Positions 25,682-34,449 of a DNA stretch of 59,586 nt are shown here, piece by piece (within the stretch, counting starts at the first letter, position 1; each line of letters opens with the position of its first letter). Below the pieces are notes generated by a model. It saw nothing but the letters and a program-made list of their open reading frames with translations. It was not told the origin of the DNA and made no database searches. Location: the NCBI GenBank assembly GCA_025924435.1, contig JAICIL010000001.1, forward strand, positions 1 through 59,586. The letters run 5' to 3'. The DNA is from Chloroflexia bacterium (lineage in GTDB: Bacteria > Chloroflexota > Chloroflexia > Thermomicrobiales > JALYUS01). The position numbers and the translations under genes were made by a program.

Positions 25682-26154
25682 CCGCCACGACCACACCGAA
25701 CCCCGAAATCGTCGCCTTCGCCGCCCCGACCATCGCCGCCATCGAGCGGATCTTCGCCTGCCTCGACGGGCTGGACGCCGAGGGCTTGAACTGGCGCCCG
25801 CCCGCGCCGCAGACGAACAGCCTCTACGTCCTCGCCTACCACACGATGGGCAGCGCGGAAGCGTCAATCATCGGCGAACTCGGCGGCGAGCCGGTTGAGC
25901 GGGACCGCGACGCCGAATTCACGGCCTCCGGCGATTCACGGGCGCCGCTCGACGCGCGATGGCGCGCGCTCGAACCGCGCTTGCGCGCGACCCTGAACCG
26001 GCTGACGGCGGCGGACATGGAAAGAACCGTCCATCATCGCCGCTTCGGCGCGATGAGCGGCCGCACGTATCTGATCCTCTCGGCGCAGCACCCCGTCGAG
26101 CACGCCGGGCACGCGGAGCTGACGCGCGACCTGCTCAAGGCAGCGCGGGCGTAA
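25678..26154 (+). CDS. DinB-like metal-binding four-helix protein
   Basis: A 158-residue DinB/YfiT-type protein. The three-histidine site is suggested by LAYHTMGSAEASI (first His) and by SAQHPVEHAGHAELTRDLL near the C-terminus. Relatives include thiol S-transferases and the maleylpyruvate isomerase fold; many have no assigned function. It starts at the ATG at 25678, overlapping the HAD stop, so the two are co-translated. Longer starts lie inside the HAD gene and are rejected. Confidence 0.85.
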   Translation: MTATTTPNPEIVAFAAPTIAAIERIFACLDGLDAEGLNWRPPAPQTNSLYVLAYHTMGSAEASIIGELGGEPVERDRDAEFTASGDSRAPLDARWRALEPRLRATLNRLTAADMERTVHHRRFGAMSGRTYLILSAQHPVEHAGHAELTRDLLKAARA

Positions 26155-26204
26155 GAGCGTTGGGGCGGTTCGATCTCTCTTCGGCTGCGCAACGTCTCTC
26201 CGCC

Positions 26205-27245
26205 TCATTGGACGGTAACGCCCGCGCCTTCTCTCACTGCACCGATGCGCCATGCCGCCTGCCCTTCCTCACGGCATGCCGTGAGGAAGCCATCCGCGGC
26301 GTCCGGCGCGAGGCAGAGTAACAGGCCGCCGGAGGTCTCCGATTCCCAGAGCATCTGCCGCGTCACGCCGTCCACACCGTCCGCGAAGGTGACGTGCGCG
26401 GCGAAGTAGTCGCGGTTCCGGGCGCTGCCGCCGGTGCGAATCTCCTGCATCGCGTATGCGCGCGCGCCATCGAGCCACGGGAGCGCGGCGGCATCGAAGG
26501 TGATTGCGACGCCGCTTTTCGTCGCGATCTCATCGGCATGACCGAGCAGGCCGAAGCCGGTAATATCCGTGCCGGCGCGGACATCCGCCGCGACGGCGAG
26601 ACGCGAGGCGACATCGTTCAGCCGCTTCATGCTGGCGATTGCCGCCGCGAGGTGCGCGGGATCGGCGGCGAGACTCTTCGCCGCCGTCGTGATCGTGCCG
26701 GTGCCGAGCGGCTTCGTCAGGATGAGCAGATCGCCGGGCTTCGCCGCCGCCTTCGTGATGATCCGGTCGGGATGGACGGTGCCGGTGACGCTGAGGCCAT
26801 ACTTCGGCTCGGCATCCCTGATTGTGTGCCCGCCCGCGATCACCGCGCCGGCCAAGGCCATCGCGTCCGTGCCCCCCTGGAAAACGCGTGCCAGCAATTC
26901 CGCGCTCAACTCTTCCGGCCACGCCGCGACATTGAGCGCGAAGCGGACGGTACCCCCCATCGCGTAGATGTCGCTCATCGCGTTCGCGGCGGCAATCGCG
27001 CCGTAGTCGTACGCGTCATCCACGACGGGCGCGAAAAAGTCCACCGTCTGCACGACGGCGAGATCGTCCGACAGCCGGTAGACCGCCGCGTCGTCGCTCG
27101 TGTGGAGGCCGACGAGCAGTTCCGGTGGCGCAGTGACCGCCGCCAGCGGCGCGAGAACAAGAGCCAGGTCCCCCGGCCCAAGTTTGGACGCTCAGCCCGC
27201 GCAAGCGGCGAGGGTCGTCAGGCGAATTTCATCCCGTGTATGCAC
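26205..27245 (-). CDS. selD: Selenide, water dikinase SelD, selenocysteine-containing (UGA read through)
   Basis: Makes selenophosphate, the selenium donor for Sec-tRNA. The ordinary ORF starts only at 27053 and lacks the N-terminus. Reading upstream in the same frame to a GTG at 27245 (GGAGGAG precedes it) gives DEIRLTTLAACAG-U-ASKLGPGDL, with one in-frame TGA at 27194-27192. The TGA falls exactly at the catalytic Cys17 of E. coli SelD (GAGCGCK aligns with CAGUASK), and the essential Lys follows three residues on. Total 346 codons, the family length. DAAVYRLSDDLAVVQTVDFF, ANAMSDIYAMGG and GGHTIRD confirm the family. A hairpin follows the UGA. selA, selB and selC are not in the window. Confidence 0.92.
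27161..27194 (-). promoter_or_regulatory. Putative bacterial SECIS hairpin of selD
   Basis: Starting at the second base of the UGA, GAGC-GTCC pairs with GGAC-GCTC, with a three-base bulge (CTG) and a 14-base loop containing several Gs. Position and size fit the stem-loop just 3' of UGA that SelB binds. This is hand-folded and has not been energy-tested. Confidence 0.6.
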
Positions 27246-27454
27246 CGGCTCCTCCTTCCCGCGTCGTCATGTATCCATCCATCGTTGGCCTCACTCTATC
27301 AGAAGCGCGGCATGCGGACGAGTATTCCGGCAGGCTGAAGCCCACCTCCATTATCAGTTGACTGCCGTTGCGATGCCTTGAATCCGCCGCATGCCGCCGC
27401 TATGCTCACCGCAGCGGTCGGATCGCGCCGCGCCGGGAAGGAAATTGCGCTCCT

Positions 27455-28741
27455 ATGTCGTTCGCCGGGCCACCACTCCTGCGGAATGTGGACTTTCGCA
27501 AACTCTGGGCATCGCAGGCGGCGACCGTCTACGGCTACTTCACGATCCTGATTGCTGTGCCGCTGCTCGTCTTCAGCCGGACGCATTCGGCATGGCAGAC
27601 GGGGCTGGTTGCTGCCTTCGAGACGCTCGCCTATCCGCTCGTCGCGCCGTGGGCGGGCGTCGCGGCGGATCGGATGAACCGGCGCGTCATCATGCTGACG
27701 TGCGACGCGACGCGGGCCATCCTCTACGGCAGCATCCCGCTCGCGGCGGCGTTCGGGACGGTAGCGATCCTCCATGTCTACATCGTCGCCGCGCTCGCAC
27801 CGCTCTTCACCGTGCTCTTCGATGCCTGCGCCCTCAGCACGCTGACCGCGCTCGTGCGGCGCGATCAGTTGGTGGAGGCGAACGCGCGCCTGCAAATCAC
27901 CGTCTCCGTCGGCTCGCTGATCGGGCCGTCCGTCGCGGGGTTACTGATTACAAACATCGGCGAAGCGCGCTCGCTGCTGGTCGCATGCGTCACCTTCGCC
28001 TGCTCATTCTGCGCGCTCGCCTCTATCCGCCGCCCCTTCCAGCGGCATGATCTGGGCGCGGCGCAGGGACGGAGCGTGCGCGCCGATCTCGTCGAGGGGC
28101 TGCACTTCCTCTGGCGGCAAGGCACCGTGCGGGCGCTCGCCTGCGTCCTCTTCGTCTTCACGCTCGCGGACGGCGGAATCTATGGCCTGCTGCCCGTCTA
28201 CGCGTTGGAAGGATTGAATATCCGCAAGGGTCTGGTCGGGTTGCTCTACGCGGCGTCCGGGATCGGCGGCATCGCTTCCGCCTTTCTCGTCACGCGCATC
28301 AGCGCGCGGCTCGGTATCCGCACGATGATGATTGGCGGCTTCTCCCTCGCGGGGGTGCTGACGGTCGCGATGGCCTTCGCGCCGACGCTGTCCGCCGCCC
28401 TCGCCCTACTTATGCTGCGCGCCTTCTGCGTCGAGATGGTGATTATCACCGTCATCTCGCTGCGCCAGCGGCTGATCCCCGATCATTTGCAGGGGCGCGT
28501 GAACATCGCCGCCCGCGCCATTTCGATGAGCGGGTTCCCGCTCTCGTCCTCCGTCGCGGGCTTTGGCATAGAGATCATCGGTGTCCGGCCCGTCTATGCA
28601 CTGATGTCCATCTTCATCTTCATCTCCGCGCTCTTCGGCCTGCTCGTGCCCCGCCGCGCCGATGTCGAGCGGCAAGTTGCCGCCATGCTCGCCTCCCAGG
28701 AGCACGACATTCTCCACCCCGAACCTATCGCGGCAGCGTGA
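27455..28741 (+). CDS. Major facilitator superfamily transporter (MFS_3/EntS-like)
   Basis: Integral membrane carrier of 428 residues with about twelve hydrophobic segments. The N-terminal NVDFRKLWASQAATVYGY and the loop WAGVAADRMNRRVIML (the conserved MFS loop 2-3 pattern) place it among drug/siderophore-efflux-like carriers. I start at the ATG at 27455; the longer ORF lacks a plausible start signal. It is divergent from selD and followed by an inverted repeat before ridA. No substrate can be assigned. A second carrier of the same subfamily is at 46148. Confidence 0.87.
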   Translation: MSFAGPPLLRNVDFRKLWASQAATVYGYFTILIAVPLLVFSRTHSAWQTGLVAAFETLAYPLVAPWAGVAADRMNRRVIMLTCDATRAILYGSIPLAAAFGTVAILHVYIVAALAPLFTVLFDACALSTLTALVRRDQLVEANARLQITVSVGSLIGPSVAGLLITNIGEARSLLVACVTFACSFCALASIRRPFQRHDLGAAQGRSVRADLVEGLHFLWRQGTVRALACVLFVFTLADGGIYGLLPVYALEGLNIRKGLVGLLYAASGIGGIASAFLVTRISARLGIRTMMIGGFSLAGVLTVAMAFAPTLSAALALLMLRAFCVEMVIITVISLRQRLIPDHLQGRVNIAARAISMSGFPLSSSVAGFGIEIIGVRPVYALMSIFIFISALFGLLVPRRADVERQVAAMLASQEHDILHPEPIAAA

Positions 28742-28748
28742 GAAACCG

Positions 28749-28830
28749 ATTGAACCACGAAGAGACGAAGGAAGAGAAGAGGAGTTTTTTCTCTTCCCTC
28801 TTTGTGATCTTCGTCTCTTCGTGGTTCAAT
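28749..28830. repeat. Inverted repeat with perfect 22-bp arms (ATTGAACCACGAAG...)
   Basis: 28749-28770 and 28809-28830 are exact reverse complements of 22 bases around a 38-base centre. A half copy of the GCAGAG family (TCTGCGGTTCATATGG) follows at about 28852-28867, just before the ridA ribosome site. An in-frame form of the AACCACGAAG motif lies inside mutS. Confidence 0.92.
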
Positions 28831-28893
28831 CCCCTTTTCTCCTCTTTGCGTCTCTGCGGTTCATATGGTTTGTCAACCTGTAAGGAGGTTGGG

Positions 28894-29295
28894 ATGACGG
28901 ATGCAATTCGGTACATCAAGAACATTCCCGGTGGGCGGGGGGATTTGCCGTTCAGCCGGGCGGTCGTCGCGAATGGGTTTGTCTGGGTATCGGGCGTGGG
29001 CGGCGCTAACCAGACCACCGGCGAAGGCGGCGGCACGATCGAGGAGCAGACGCGCGGCACGATCGAGAACCTGCGCAAAATCCTCGAGGCAGCCGGGTCG
29101 TCGTTGGAGCGCGTCGTCTGGATTCAGGTCGGGCTGGCCGACCCGTCGGAGTACGCGCGCATGAACGCCGAGTACATCAAGCATTTCCCGGAGGACCGGC
29201 GGCCCGCCCGCGCGACGGTCAAACTCGGCTTCGAGAGTCCAACCGGCAAGTTGGTCATGGCCTGCACCGCGCTTGCGGGTGAGACGACCGGGTAA
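28894..29295 (+). CDS. RidA-family enamine/imine deaminase
   Basis: Hydrolyses reactive enamines/imines released by PLP enzymes. 133 residues, YjgF/YER057c/UK114 fold. FSRAVVANGFVWVSGVGG, GTIEEQTRGTIENLRKILEA, VWIQVGLADPSEYARMN and RPARATVKLGF follow the family closely. The residue in the RATV segment is the arginine that binds the carboxylate in RidA. The ATG at 28894 has AAGGAGG seven bases before it, which decides it over the longer ORF that runs through the repeat. The next gene, 47 bases on, is a pterin dehydratase. Confidence 0.92.
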   Translation: MTDAIRYIKNIPGGRGDLPFSRAVVANGFVWVSGVGGANQTTGEGGGTIEEQTRGTIENLRKILEAAGSSLERVVWIQVGLADPSEYARMNAEYIKHFPEDRRPARATVKLGFESPTGKLVMACTALAGETTG

Positions 29296-29342
29296 GAAGC
29301 GCTGCCCGGTACGTTGCCGGGCAATCGAGAGCGAGGCGACGG

Positions 29343-29633
29343 ATGGACAAACTCAACGACGGCGAAATCACCGCGCGGCTGGAGAAACTTCCGGGCTGGG
29401 AACGCAGGGGCGAGCATATCACGAAGACGTACGAACTGAGCGACTTCACCCACGCGCTCGGCTTCGTCGTCGAGGTCGGGGTGATCGCCGAGGCGGTCTG
29501 GCATCACCCGGACATCACGATTCACGGCTGGAACAAGGTGGACATCACGTGCAGTTCACACGACGCGGGCACGATCACGAAGCGCGATGTGGATCTCGCC
29601 GACAAGATCGAGGAAGCCTTCGCGAAGCGGTAA
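29343..29633 (+). CDS. Pterin-4a-carbinolamine dehydratase
   Basis: A 96-residue PCD/DCoH protein that dehydrates 4a-hydroxytetrahydropterin or takes part in molybdopterin-type metabolism. It has the compact family pattern: LEKLPGWERRGEHITKTYEL, then AEAVWHHPDITIHGWNKVDI and a C-terminal GTITKRDVDLADKIEEA. The two adjacent histidines (HHPD) are the catalytic pair. It lies directly after ridA on the same strand. No aromatic amino-acid hydroxylase is visible nearby, so the pathway link is open. Confidence 0.92.
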   Translation: MDKLNDGEITARLEKLPGWERRGEHITKTYELSDFTHALGFVVEVGVIAEAVWHHPDITIHGWNKVDITCSSHDAGTITKRDVDLADKIEEAFAKR

Positions 29634-29684
29634 GCATCATCGCGCAGGCTGGCGTCGGTTGCAGAATTCCCTGGGATTGAGAAA

Positions 29685-30743
29685 TCATCCTTCAGCGGGG
29701 AGCGGATCGTCACAGCGGATCAGGCGCGGCGTGCCACGGAGCGCGGCGAGGTCAGGCGTTCCGGTCGCGAACATCGCGATGCGGAGCGTCGTCGTCAGTT
29801 CTTCAATCGCTTCCAATACCGCCTCGGTTGAGACCGTCGCCGCTTTGAGGAAGGGGAGCGCAAGCCCGCAGACGTGCGCGCCGAGGGCAATCGCCTTCGC
29901 GACCTCCACGCCGTTCCGCAAGCCACCACTGGCGATGAGGGGCATCGCCGGGAGCACGGCCGCGACACCGGCGACGCATTCCGCCGTCGGAATGCCCCAA
30001 TCAATGAAATGCGCCGCGACACGCCCCGCCATGGGATCGCGGGCGCGGTGCATTTCCACCTGGCTCCATGAGGTGCCGCCAGCCCCCGCGACATCAATCG
30101 CCGCGACGCCCGCGTCCGCGAGGTGCCGCGCGATATTCGGCGCGATACCCCAGCCGACCTCCTTGACGATGACCGGCACACCGACCGCACGGCAGACGGT
30201 TTCGATCTGTCCGAGCAGGCCACGCCAGCGGTGGTCACCCTCCGGTTGCAGGGCTTCCTGTAAGGCGTTGAGATGCAACATGAGCGCGTCCGCGCCGATC
30301 ATCTCGACGGCGCGTCGGCAGTGGTCCACATCGTAGCCGTGGTTCAGTTGCACCGCACCGATATTTGCGAAAAGCAGGATGTCGGGCGCGGCATCGCGCA
30401 CGCGGAAGGTGGCGGCGAGTTCCGGTTGCTCGACCGCGCTGCGCTGCGAGCCGACACCGAGCGCGATGCCGGCCACCTGCGCCGCTTCCGCAAGCCGGTG
30501 ATTGATCGCCGTCGCCTCGTCCGTCCCGCCGGTCATCGAGGAGACGAGCAGAGGTAGGCGCAGCGCTTTTCCGAGGAAGGTCTGGTGGATGTCAATGGCG
30601 TTGAGGTCGCATTCCGGCAATGCCTGATGGACGAAGCGATACCGCGCAAAACCGTTCGTCAGGCCGGAGGCAACATCTTCGTCCAGCGTGATGCGCAGGT
30701 GCTCGGCCTTGCGGCGCTGGGTTGTCGGATGGTCGTCAGACAT
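29685..30743 (-). CDS. fni: Type II isopentenyl-diphosphate delta-isomerase
   Basis: FMN- and NAD(P)H-dependent isomerase interconverting IPP and DMAPP, 352 residues. It has [15 protein letters not shown] at the N-terminus, [68 protein letters not shown] and [19 protein letters not shown], covering the FMN-binding barrel. It is transcribed convergently with the pterin dehydratase. The protein would feed isoprenoid synthesis, including the squalene-synthase-like gene at 43657 if that is active. Start ATG at 30743. Confidence 0.96.
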   Translation of the reverse strand: MSDDHPTTQRRKAEHLRITLDEDVASGLTNGFARYRFVHQALPECDLNAIDIHQTFLGKALRLPLLVSSMTGGTDEATAINHRLAEAAQVAGIALGVGSQRSAVEQPELAATFRVRDAAPDILLFANIGAVQLNHGYDVDHCRRAVEMIGADALMLHLNALQEALQPEGDHRWRGLLGQIETVCRAVGVPVIVKEVGWGIAPNIARHLADAGVAAIDVAGAGGTSWSQVEMHRARDPMAGRVAAHFIDWGIPTAECVAGVAAVLPAMPLIASGGLRNGVEVAKAIALGAHVCGLALPFLKAATVSTEAVLEAIEELTTTLRIAMFATGTPDLAALRGTPRLIRCDDPLPAEG

Positions 30744-30804
30744 CGTTCGCTCCGTTGTGCGGCTCTATCCGCTTCGCGAGCATAGCCGCGTCTACGGTTC
30801 GCCG

Positions 30805-30838
30805 CAACAAAAGCGGGGCGGCGAATTGCCGCCCCGCT
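30805..30838 (-). terminator. Rho-independent terminator of rpmB
   Basis: Perfect 11-bp stem AGCGGGGCGGC / GCCGCCCCGCT (30812-30822 with 30828-30838) around a five-base loop, followed on the minus strand by TTTTGTT. It lies 29 bases after the rpmB stop. Confidence 0.85.
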
Positions 30839-30866
30839 GTCATTTCCTCGTGGATTACGAGCGGGT

Positions 30867-31067
30867 TTACTTACCCTTCGCCGCCATCCGGCCCGTCTTG
30901 GTGAGGGTGCGGAGGGCACGAGTGGAGATCTGGATACGCTCCATCTTGCCATTGATCATCACGCGCTTCTTCTGCACGTTCGGCAGCCAGTACCGGTTCG
31001 TACGGTTCTTGGCGTGCGAGACGTTATGCCCGAAGGAGCGCTGCTTGCCGGTGATTGCGCACTTCAT
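30867..31067 (-). CDS. rpmB: 50S ribosomal protein L28
   Basis: Large-subunit protein of 66 residues, beginning MKCAITGKQRSFGHNVSHAK and containing NRYWLPNVQKKRV and ISTRALRTLTKTG. Usual L28 length is 60-78. The ATG has AAAGGA upstream. It is divergent from the asp23-fakA operon and closed by a strong terminator. L28 with the Asp23 and DhaL/DegV genes is a common neighbourhood in Gram-positive-type phyla and Chloroflexota. N-terminal Cys3 without the second zinc pair suggests a zinc-independent form. Confidence 0.97.
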   Translation of the reverse strand: MKCAITGKQRSFGHNVSHAKNRTNRYWLPNVQKKRVMINGKMERIQISTRALRTLTKTGRMAAKGK

Positions 31068-31079
31068 ATCGCGTTTCCT

Positions 31080-31108
31080 TTGCCAGCCGCCGCGCCCTCC
31101 GCTACAAT
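31080..31108 (+). promoter_or_regulatory. Near-consensus sigma70-type promoter of asp23-fakA
   Basis: TTGCCA (31080-31085), a 17-base spacer and TACAAT (31103-31108), each one base from consensus. It starts 12 bases upstream of the divergent rpmB start and about 135 bases before asp23. Confidence 0.6.
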
Positions 31109-31242
31109 GGCGGCACGGACCCTTTGCTGCATCTTCGACGTCATTACTATTGTGTCGCGCTCGGGCGGCACCGTTCGATGCCGCAGCCTGCGTATGCTAC
31201 CATTCCGTCCGCATGGATGCAAGCGAGGGGAAAGAGACCACA

Positions 31243-31650
31243 ATGACGACCGTACCGGCGGAGCCAACAGACGTGCGGGCCACCGCTCCGGGGAAAGTGG
31301 TCGTTTCGGCGCGCGCCATCGGGTCGGTCGCCTATCAGGCGACGCTCGGCTGCTACGGCATCGTCGAACTCGTGCCACAGAATTTGCGGAGCCGCGTCGG
31401 GCGTCGCTTCGGTCATCCGCCACCGCCGGACGCGCGCGACGGGATCGCGGTGCAGATGGACGGCGACCGCGTGAGGGTCACGCTGCACGTCGTTGTGGAA
31501 TATGGCCTGCCGATCGCGGCGGTCGCGCATAATGCCATCCAAACGGTCTATTTCGCCGTCGAGCGGGCATTCGCGCTCCGGCCCGACGCCGTCAATGTGC
31601 ATGTCCATGGTTTGCGTTTTAGCGAGCATGAGGGAGAACGAGCGATATGA
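31243..31650 (+). CDS. Asp23/Gls24 family envelope-stress protein
   Basis: A 135-residue protein of the Asp23/Gls24 (DUF322) family, often encoded beside fakA. It begins after a Pro/Ala-rich N-terminus with GKVVVSARAIGSVAYQATLG and has DRVRVTLHVVVEYGLPIAAV and AVNVHVHGLRF. An upstream in-frame ATG at 31213 is possible. The stop overlaps the fakA start (ATGA), so the pair is translationally coupled. The family is membrane-associated in some Firmicutes; its biochemical role is unsettled. Confidence 0.88.
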   Translation: MTTVPAEPTDVRATAPGKVVVSARAIGSVAYQATLGCYGIVELVPQNLRSRVGRRFGHPPPPDARDGIAVQMDGDRVRVTLHVVVEYGLPIAAVAHNAIQTVYFAVERAFALRPDAVNVHVHGLRFSEHEGERAI

Positions 31651-33380
31651 GCGCGGTAACGCGTCGGGGGGAGCAAGAGCGAGTGGCGCGGCAGAGCGGA
31701 GCGGAGAAGCCGGAAGGCGGCGCGCAGGCGGTGGCGGTCGTGGATGGCGCGGGACTGCTGCGGGCGCTGCGCGCCGGGACGGACTGGCTCGAACGCAATG
31801 TCGCGGGGGTCAACGCCCTCAATGTCTTTCCGGTGCCGGATGGCGACACCGGCACGAATATGTTCCTGACGATGAAAGCGGCGTACGCCGCCGCCGAAGG
31901 GGGGAAGGGTGACGATTCCTCCGTTGGCGATGTGGCGAGCCGGGCCGCATACGGCGCGTTAATGGGCGCGCGCGGCAACAGCGGCGTGATCCTCTCGCAG
32001 ATTTTTCGCGGCATGGCGAAGGCGCTGGAGGGGCACGCGACGCTCGACGGCGCGCTCCTCGCCGCCGCCTGTGCCGAGGCGTCCGCGATGGCCTACAAGG
32101 CGGTGATGAAGCCGGTTGAGGGTACCCTGCTGACCGTCTCGCGCGGGGCGGCGGAAGCGGCCGAAACCGCCGCGCGGAATGGCGGCGACGTGCCAGCCGT
32201 GCTCGATGGCGCGCTGGCAGGTGCCCGTGCGACGCTCGCCAGAACGCCGGAGATGCTGCCGCTCCTGCGGGAAGCGGGCGTTGTAGATGCCGGAGGGCAG
32301 GGATACGTCATCATTCTCGAAGGGATGCGCCTCCATCTCGCGGGCCGCAGCGTCGAAGCCGAGGAGTTGCCGGAACTTGTGCCGGGCGGCGCGGCGATGG
32401 CCTTCGATCTCGCGGGGGTACATGCGGAGCACGGCGCGGACGATTACGGCTACTGCACGAACTACCTGCTCACCGCCACGCCCGGCACGACCCTTGATTT
32501 CGCCGCGCTTCGCGCCCAGATGGCGGCGATGGGGCATAGCGCGGTGATCGTCGGCGACGAACAGTATGTCAAGGCGCATATCCACACGACCGACCCCGGC
32601 GCGCTGCTCTCGTACGCCGTGCGGTTCGGCGCGCTGACACAGATCAAAGTAGACAACATGGACATGCAGGTGGAAACCCTCGAAACAACGGCGCCTTCGG
32701 ATGTTTCAAGCGAGGAGCCGGCGGGGCAGATCGCGGTCGTCGCGGTCGCGGCGGGCGAGGGATTGTCCGCCGTGCTGCGCGGCCTCGGGGCGGCGAAGAT
32801 CGTTCGGGGCGGGCAGACAATGAACCCCTCGACGCAGGAATTGCTCGACGCGATCAATGGCACGCCAGCGGAGGCGGTTATCCTCCTGCCCAATAACGGC
32901 AATGTCATCCTCAGCGCGCGGCAGGCGGCAGAGATGACCGCCAAGCGGGTGCAGGTCGTGCCGACGAAATCCATCCCGCAGGGGATTGCCGCCCTCTCGG
33001 CCTTCACCTTCAGCGCCGATCTCGAGACGAATGCGGCGACCATGACCGATGTGGCGAGCGGCGTGCGGACGGGCGAAGTGACGCACGCGGTCCGTGATGC
33101 GACGATTGGCGGCGTCGTCGTCAAAGCGGGGAAAGTGATTGGCCTGCTCGATGATGTCCTTACAGTCGCCAGTGACGACAGCACGGCCGTCACGCTCGAC
33201 CTCCTGGCCCGGATGGGCGCCGAACACGCCGAACTCGTCACGCTCTACACCGGCGCGGAGGTTATCGCCGCGACGGCGGAAGCGCTCGGCGCGCGCATCG
33301 AGGAGTCGTATCCGCATCTCGCGGTCGAGATCGTTAAGGGCGGCCAGCCGCACTACGATTTCATTGTCTCGGTGGAATAG
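31647..33380 (+). CDS. fakA: Fatty acid kinase FakA (DhaL + DAK1-like domains)
   Basis: ATP-binding subunit that phosphorylates fatty acids presented by FakB (DegV) proteins, feeding exogenous acyl chains to phospholipid synthesis. 577 residues. The N-terminal DhaL domain contains LNVFPVPDGDTGTNMFLTM, the metal-binding aspartate cluster, and ALMGARGNSGVILSQIFRG. The C-terminal half (GQIAVVAVAAGEGLSAVLRG, ILLPNNGNVILSA, VVPTKSIPQGIAAL) is the DAK1_2-like part. The start overlaps asp23 by 4 bases. The stop TAG is immediately followed by a TAGTCAGTAG repeat; the FakB gene comes 101 bases later. Confidence 0.93.
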   Translation: MSAVTRRGEQERVARQSGAEKPEGGAQAVAVVDGAGLLRALRAGTDWLERNVAGVNALNVFPVPDGDTGTNMFLTMKAAYAAAEGGKGDDSSVGDVASRAAYGALMGARGNSGVILSQIFRGMAKALEGHATLDGALLAAACAEASAMAYKAVMKPVEGTLLTVSRGAAEAAETAARNGGDVPAVLDGALAGARATLARTPEMLPLLREAGVVDAGGQGYVIILEGMRLHLAGRSVEAEELPELVPGGAAMAFDLAGVHAEHGADDYGYCTNYLLTATPGTTLDFAALRAQMAAMGHSAVIVGDEQYVKAHIHTTDPGALLSYAVRFGALTQIKVDNMDMQVETLETTAPSDVSSEEPAGQIAVVAVAAGEGLSAVLRGLGAAKIVRGGQTMNPSTQELLDAINGTPAEAVILLPNNGNVILSARQAAEMTAKRVQVVPTKSIPQGIAALSAFTFSADLETNAATMTDVASGVRTGEVTHAVRDATIGGVVVKAGKVIGLLDDVLTVASDDSTAVTLDLLARMGAEHAELVTLYTGAEVIAATAEALGARIEESYPHLAVEIVKGGQPHYDFIVSVE

Positions 33381-33472
33381 TAGTCAGTAGTCAGTAGCCA
33401 GAAAGGGATACACGTCACACTTCTACTCCCGACTGACTACCGACTACTGACTACTGACTACTGACTACTTCG
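33379..33472. repeat. TAGTCAGTAG-type inverted repeat between fakA and fakB
   Basis: Starts at the fakA stop (TAGTAGTCAGTAGTCAGTAG) and ends CTACTGACTACTGACTACT. The right arm holds four tandem 7-mers CTGACTA. Confidence 0.9.
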
Positions 33473-33481
33473 GAGGGTTAG

Positions 33482-34342
33482 ATGGCAGCGCCCGGGCAGA
33501 TACGGATCGTCACGGATAGCACGTCAGACATCCTCCCGGAGGTGCGGGAGCGGTACGGGATCGTCACGGTGCCGCTGACGGTGCAGTTCGGCACGGATGT
33601 CTATCAAGACAATATTGACCTGACCCCCGAGGAATTCTATGTGCGGCAGGAGGCAGGCCCATTCCCGACGACCGCGCAGCCGCCCGTCGGCGCGTTCGAG
33701 GAAGTATATCGCCGGTTGCAGGCCGAAGGCGCGTCCGGCGTCTGCGCGGTCATTTTCTCCTCGAAACTCAGCGGCACCTACAACTCGGCGGCACTCGCGG
33801 CGAAAAATCTGGAAGGCGAGTTCCCCGTCGCAGTGATTGATACCCTGAGCGCCTCGATGGGCGCTGGCTACCTCGCGGTGGAGGCGGCGAAGACCGCCGA
33901 GACGGGCGCGTCGCTGGACGCGGTGAGCGCGCGGGTGCGGGAACTGATGCCGCACATCGAAGTGCTCTTCCTCGTCGAGACGCTGAAGTGGCTCGAACGG
34001 GGGGGGAGGATCAACAAGGCGAAGTCGCTGCTCGGTTCCGTCCTCTCAATTAAACCCCTCCTACGATTGCAGGAGGGGCAGTTGGAACCCTTCCAGCAAC
34101 CCCGAACGCGCTCGAAGGCGATTGAGGCAATGATCGAGTGGATCAAGCGTTTCCCCGATCCCGCCGGTGTCGCGATCCTTTACGACGGAACGGAGGCGAC
34201 GCGTGCCGAAGCCGAGGGAATCGCCGATCGCCTCGGGCCGTCTATCCCGCGTGACCGCGTCACCATCGCGCACTACGGCACGATCTACGCCGTCCATCTC
34301 GGGCCGCGCGGCATTGGCGCGATTATCCTCAAGCGGGCGTGA
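33482..34342 (+). CDS. DegV family fatty-acid-binding protein (FakB)
   Basis: Binds a fatty acid and presents its carboxyl group to FakA. 286 residues. N-terminal IRIVTDSTSDILPEV, TAQPPVGAFEEVYRRL, VIFSSKLSGTYNSAALA, and LVETLKWLERGGRINKAKSL are classic DegV. The C-terminal domain ends VHLGPRGIGAIILKR. The ATG at 33482 has GGAGG upstream. Only one FakB is in the window; many bacteria have several with different acyl preference, which cannot be read from this one. Confidence 0.94.
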   Translation: MAAPGQIRIVTDSTSDILPEVRERYGIVTVPLTVQFGTDVYQDNIDLTPEEFYVRQEAGPFPTTAQPPVGAFEEVYRRLQAEGASGVCAVIFSSKLSGTYNSAALAAKNLEGEFPVAVIDTLSASMGAGYLAVEAAKTAETGASLDAVSARVRELMPHIEVLFLVETLKWLERGGRINKAKSLLGSVLSIKPLLRLQEGQLEPFQQPRTRSKAIEAMIEWIKRFPDPAGVAILYDGTEATRAEAEGIADRLGPSIPRDRVTIAHYGTIYAVHLGPRGIGAIILKRA

Positions 34343-34449
34343 TCGCTGGCGAAAAACCCGCGTAGTACAATATCCCATGAGGAGACGCGGGGACGCTGTC
34401 TCGTGATACAATCTGTACGGACAAACCGCACGGACATGAAGGGCCTGCC

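Noticed and set aside
26205..27053. SelD as a 283-residue N-terminally truncated or pseudogene product
   Set aside because: The missing N-terminus is present in frame up to a GTG with a good ribosome site; the only interruption is a UGA at the catalytic Cys position followed by a hairpin.
33379..33472. CRISPR-like tandem repeats (CTGACTA arrays here and at 12909, 18557, 57015)
   Set aside because: Units are 7 bases with no unique spacers; arms form inverted repeats and match a dispersed family.
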